A stretch of DNA of 64,000 nucleotides from Ficedula albicollis (lineage: Eukaryota; Chordata; Aves; Passeriformes; Muscicapidae). Each line of letters opens with the position of its first letter. Within the stretch, counting starts at the first letter, position 1. The stretch spans positions 112,373-176,372 of the forward strand of contig NW_004775941.1 of NCBI RefSeq assembly GCF_000247815.1, read 5' to 3'. Below, in pieces: positions 61,181 to 64,000 of the stretch. The notes under the pieces were generated by a model. It was not told the origin of the DNA, ran no database searches, and worked only from the letters and a program-made list of their open reading frames with translations. The position numbers were made by a program, and so were the translations under genes.

Positions 61181-61489
61181 CTGGAAGGGATCAGAGGATG
61201 GACAGAGGCTGGGACACAGCTGATCCCACCTCCACCCTCCACCGGAGGGCCTGCCACTGCTCTTCCAAAAGAAACTGTTAAAATCACACACAAAAGCAAT
61301 ACCAAAGTGTTTGCCTGCAAGCTAGCAAGTTATTTCTTAAAAATCTCCAACTGCACCGCATCTCCTGAGCACAGCGGCTATCCTCATGCCTTTCAAGCTG
61401 TAAACACAAACGAATTTATTCATTAAAATGTCCCATGCAAGTCTCAGCCGCAGGTTTCTATTTACATTTGCTCCCCAGCCAGACTTTTC

Positions 61490-62830
61490 AAGTCTTGTTT
61501 GAACAGATCCCGCTTCCAGGAGGGCTCGGAGAGCCCCAGCTCCTCCCTCTCTCGGCGAGGGGATTTATCCCGAGCTGGGAAGCGAGAGCTGAGCTCTCAC
61601 AGGCCACACGTGTGGGACGGGGACGGGAGAGCGAACTCCGCTTCTGAACTTCCCTTTTCTGCACGCCGGGACAGCGAACAGCAAACCCTGCCCCGCCGGG
61701 AACCCGGCTGGTAAAAATTCGCTCTGCAGGATTTACACCTCGCCCTGAGCTGGGGCAGCACGGCAGCTCCCACTCGGAGGGGCTCAGCTGCACGGAAAAC
61801 ACCGAAACCACACCGAAACCCCCCCGTGCTCGCCGCCGGCCGGCGGAGCAAAGATGGCGGCGGGGCCTGAGGGGAGCAAAGATGGCGGCGGGGCCTGAGG
61901 GGAGCAAAGATGGCGGCGGGGCCTGAGGGGAGCAAAGATGGCGGCGGGGCCTGAGGGGAGCAAAGATGGCGGCGGGGCCTGAGGGGAGCAAAGATGGCGG
62001 CGGGGCCTGAGGGGAGCAAAGATGGCGGCGGGGCCTGAGGGGAGCAAAGATGGCGGCGGGGCCTGAGGGGAGCAAAGATGGCGGCGGGGCCTGAGGGGAG
62101 CAAAGATGGCGGCGGGGCCTGAGGGGAGCAAAGATGGCGGCGGGGCCTGAGGGGAGCAAAGATGGCGGCGGGGCCTGAGGGGAGCAAAGATGGCGGCGGG
62201 GCCTGAGGGGAGCAAAGATGGCGGCGGGGCCTGAGGGGAGCAAAGATGGCGGCGGGGCCTGAGGGGAGCAAAGATGGCGGCGGGGCCTGAGGGGAGCAAA
62301 GATGGCGGCGGGGCCTGAGGGGAGCAAAGATGGCGGCGGGGCCTGAGGGGAGCAAAGATGGCGGCGGGGCCTGAGGGGAGCAAAGATGGCGGCGGGGCCT
62401 GAGGGGAGCAAAGATGGCGGCGGGGCCTGAGGGGAGCAAAGATGGCGGCGGGGCCTGAGGGGAGCAAAGATGGCGGCGGGGCCTGAGGGGAGCAAAGATG
62501 GCGGCGGGGCCTGAGGGGAGCAAAGATGGCGGCGGGGCCTGAGGGGAGCAAAGATGGCGGCGGGGCCTGAGGGGAGCAAAGATGGCGGCGGGGCCTGAGG
62601 GGAGCAAAGATGGCGGCGGGGCCTGAGGGGAGCAAAGATGGCGGCGGGGCCTGAGGGGAGCAAAGATGGCGGCGGGGCCTGAGGGGAGCAAAGATGGCGG
62701 CGGGGCCTGAGGGGAGCAAAGATGGCGGCGGGGCCTGAGGGGAGCAAAGATGGCGGCGAGGCCTGAGGGCAGCAAAGGTGGCGGCGGGGCCTGAGGGGAG
62801 CAAAGGTGGCGGCGGTGCCGCTCCGCCATG
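61490..62830. promoter_or_regulatory. CpG-rich, promoter-like segment
   Basis: CpG density rises sharply at about 61490 (gatcccgcttccaggagggc, cacgccgggacagcgaacag) and stays high through the 28-bp array to 62830. It is the only clear CpG island-like stretch outside poly-G and lies 5' of the known ASXL2 exons, so it may be the ASXL2 promoter or that of an unseen neighbour. No ASXL2 first coding exon is visible in it. Confidence 0.5.
61851..62830. repeat. 28-bp minisatellite, 35 copies, with YY1 consensus sites
   Basis: The unit aagatggcggcggggcctga + ggggagca is 28 bp, starts at 61851 and keeps register to 62803. The first 33 units carry aagatggcggc, the consensus of the zinc-finger factor YY1. 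The last two carry aaggtggcggc, which breaks the ATGG core. Each unit also has a GC-box-like ggcgggg. On the plus strand each unit opens a 14-codon ORF (MAAGPEGSKDGGGA); the minus strand is open in all frames. Neither is likely to be a gene. Confidence 0.96.
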
Positions 62831-62914
62831 ACAGCGATCTTGTGTTCTCTTCGTGATAATTGACAAATGATTCGTGTTCATCGTGTACAGAAAATTAATC
62901 CACAAACACCAGAG

Positions 62915-63182
62915 GTTTATGTCCAAAAAGGAGACAGAGGAGTCCTTTTTGCTTTATTTGAATAAAGGGAGAGGCCATGGGGCATTCCCCTGGGGTCTCT
63001 CAAGTTTTGGTGGACGCGGCCTCCATTTTTATCCTATTTTCCCGGCCGCATTTCCTTCTCTCTTTCCCCATTCCTTGAGGTACTTGAGGAGCACAGACTT
63101 CCCGGAACTCCTGACACCTGAGATTCCCCTCTAATGTATAACCCTTCCTTTTAATTTTTAATTCTTATAGAATTCGTAGTTT
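62915..63182 (-). mobile_element. LTR-like fragment, antisense
   Basis: tttgctttatttgaataaag, gacgcggcctccatttttat, tcccggccgcatttcc resemble the U3/R end of an avian endogenous retrovirus LTR read backwards. No viral genes are present. Family from memory only. Confidence 0.45.

Positions 63183-64000
<818 letters not shown>

Noticed and set aside
60814..61320. 168-codon minus-strand frame with a hydrophobic, signal-like start
   Set aside because: It crosses a tandem duplication, ends in low-complexity sequence, and resembles no family I know.
61851..62830. Array of 33 translated mini-ORFs (MAAGPEGSKDGGGA) as a uORF system
   Set aside because: Each unit does contain ATGG and a stop, but nothing shows the plus strand is transcribed, and the ATG is part of the YY1 motif.
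61488..62926. 380-419-codon minus-strand frames rich in Pro/Arg/Leu
   Set aside because: Produced by the 28-bp array being open in all three minus frames; the same 28-residue peptide repeats in each frame.

Overview
The window looks like a GC-rich, repeat-dense piece of a bird nuclear genome, probably a songbird. The evidence is dozens of CR1 LINE 3'-end fragments, avian-type LTR fragments, very abundant minisatellites, and one vertebrate gene with short exons and GT-AG introns. It shows no prokaryotic features: no operons, tRNAs, rRNAs or CRISPR arrays.

The only gene I can support is ASXL2 (Additional sex combs-like 2), on the minus strand. Nine complete internal exons and the 5' part of the last exon lie between 42471 and 2004. 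From 5' to 3' these are 42389-42471, 29023-29131, 27918-28068, 17018-17130, 14423-14552, 11114-11254, 8208-8371, 7193-7289, 6233-6338, then 2004(cut)-2163. Splice phases are continuous across the nine internal exons. They encode the HARE-HTH domain (first two exons), a Ser/Glu and Lys/Arg-rich linker, a Gln tract, and the whole DEUBAD/ASXH domain that activates the BAP1 deubiquitinase. Three parts are missing: the first coding exon (5' of 42471), the exon or exons between 6233 and 2163, and the rest of the last exon including the C-terminal PHD finger. The last exon stops exactly where a 2-kb poly-G tract begins.

Thirteen pure poly-G tracts, about 9.9 kb or 15% of the window, occur on the plus strand only. 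Most sit between two copies of the same flanking repeat. In one CR1 copy, 101 G's stand where the intact copies carry 108 bp of ordinary sequence. I read them as assembly or base-calling drop-outs that replace real GC-rich sequence. A perfect 13-mer of the common Illumina adapter at 30002-30014, between duplicated flanks, also points to short-read artefacts.

The introns are full of tandem repeats that press against the exons: a 30-bp array at the donor of the exon ending at 8208, a hexanucleotide array just upstream of the acceptor at 17131, and a 39-bp array 35 bp upstream of the acceptor at 29132. Large arrays include 25 x 52 bp (3731-5030), 10 x 40 bp (18101-18500), 68 x 23 bp (39813-41376) and 35 x 28 bp (61851-62830). 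The last is CpG-rich and carries a YY1 consensus in 33 of its units.

From 42.5 to 64 kb I see no recognisable coding exon, only CR1 fragments, duplications, a CpG-rich promoter-like segment with the YY1 array (61.5-62.83 kb), and LTR-like sequence to the end. I found no undescribed multi-gene system. The most interesting biology is the minisatellite that has copied the donor of a DEUBAD exon in frame, and the YY1-motif array.
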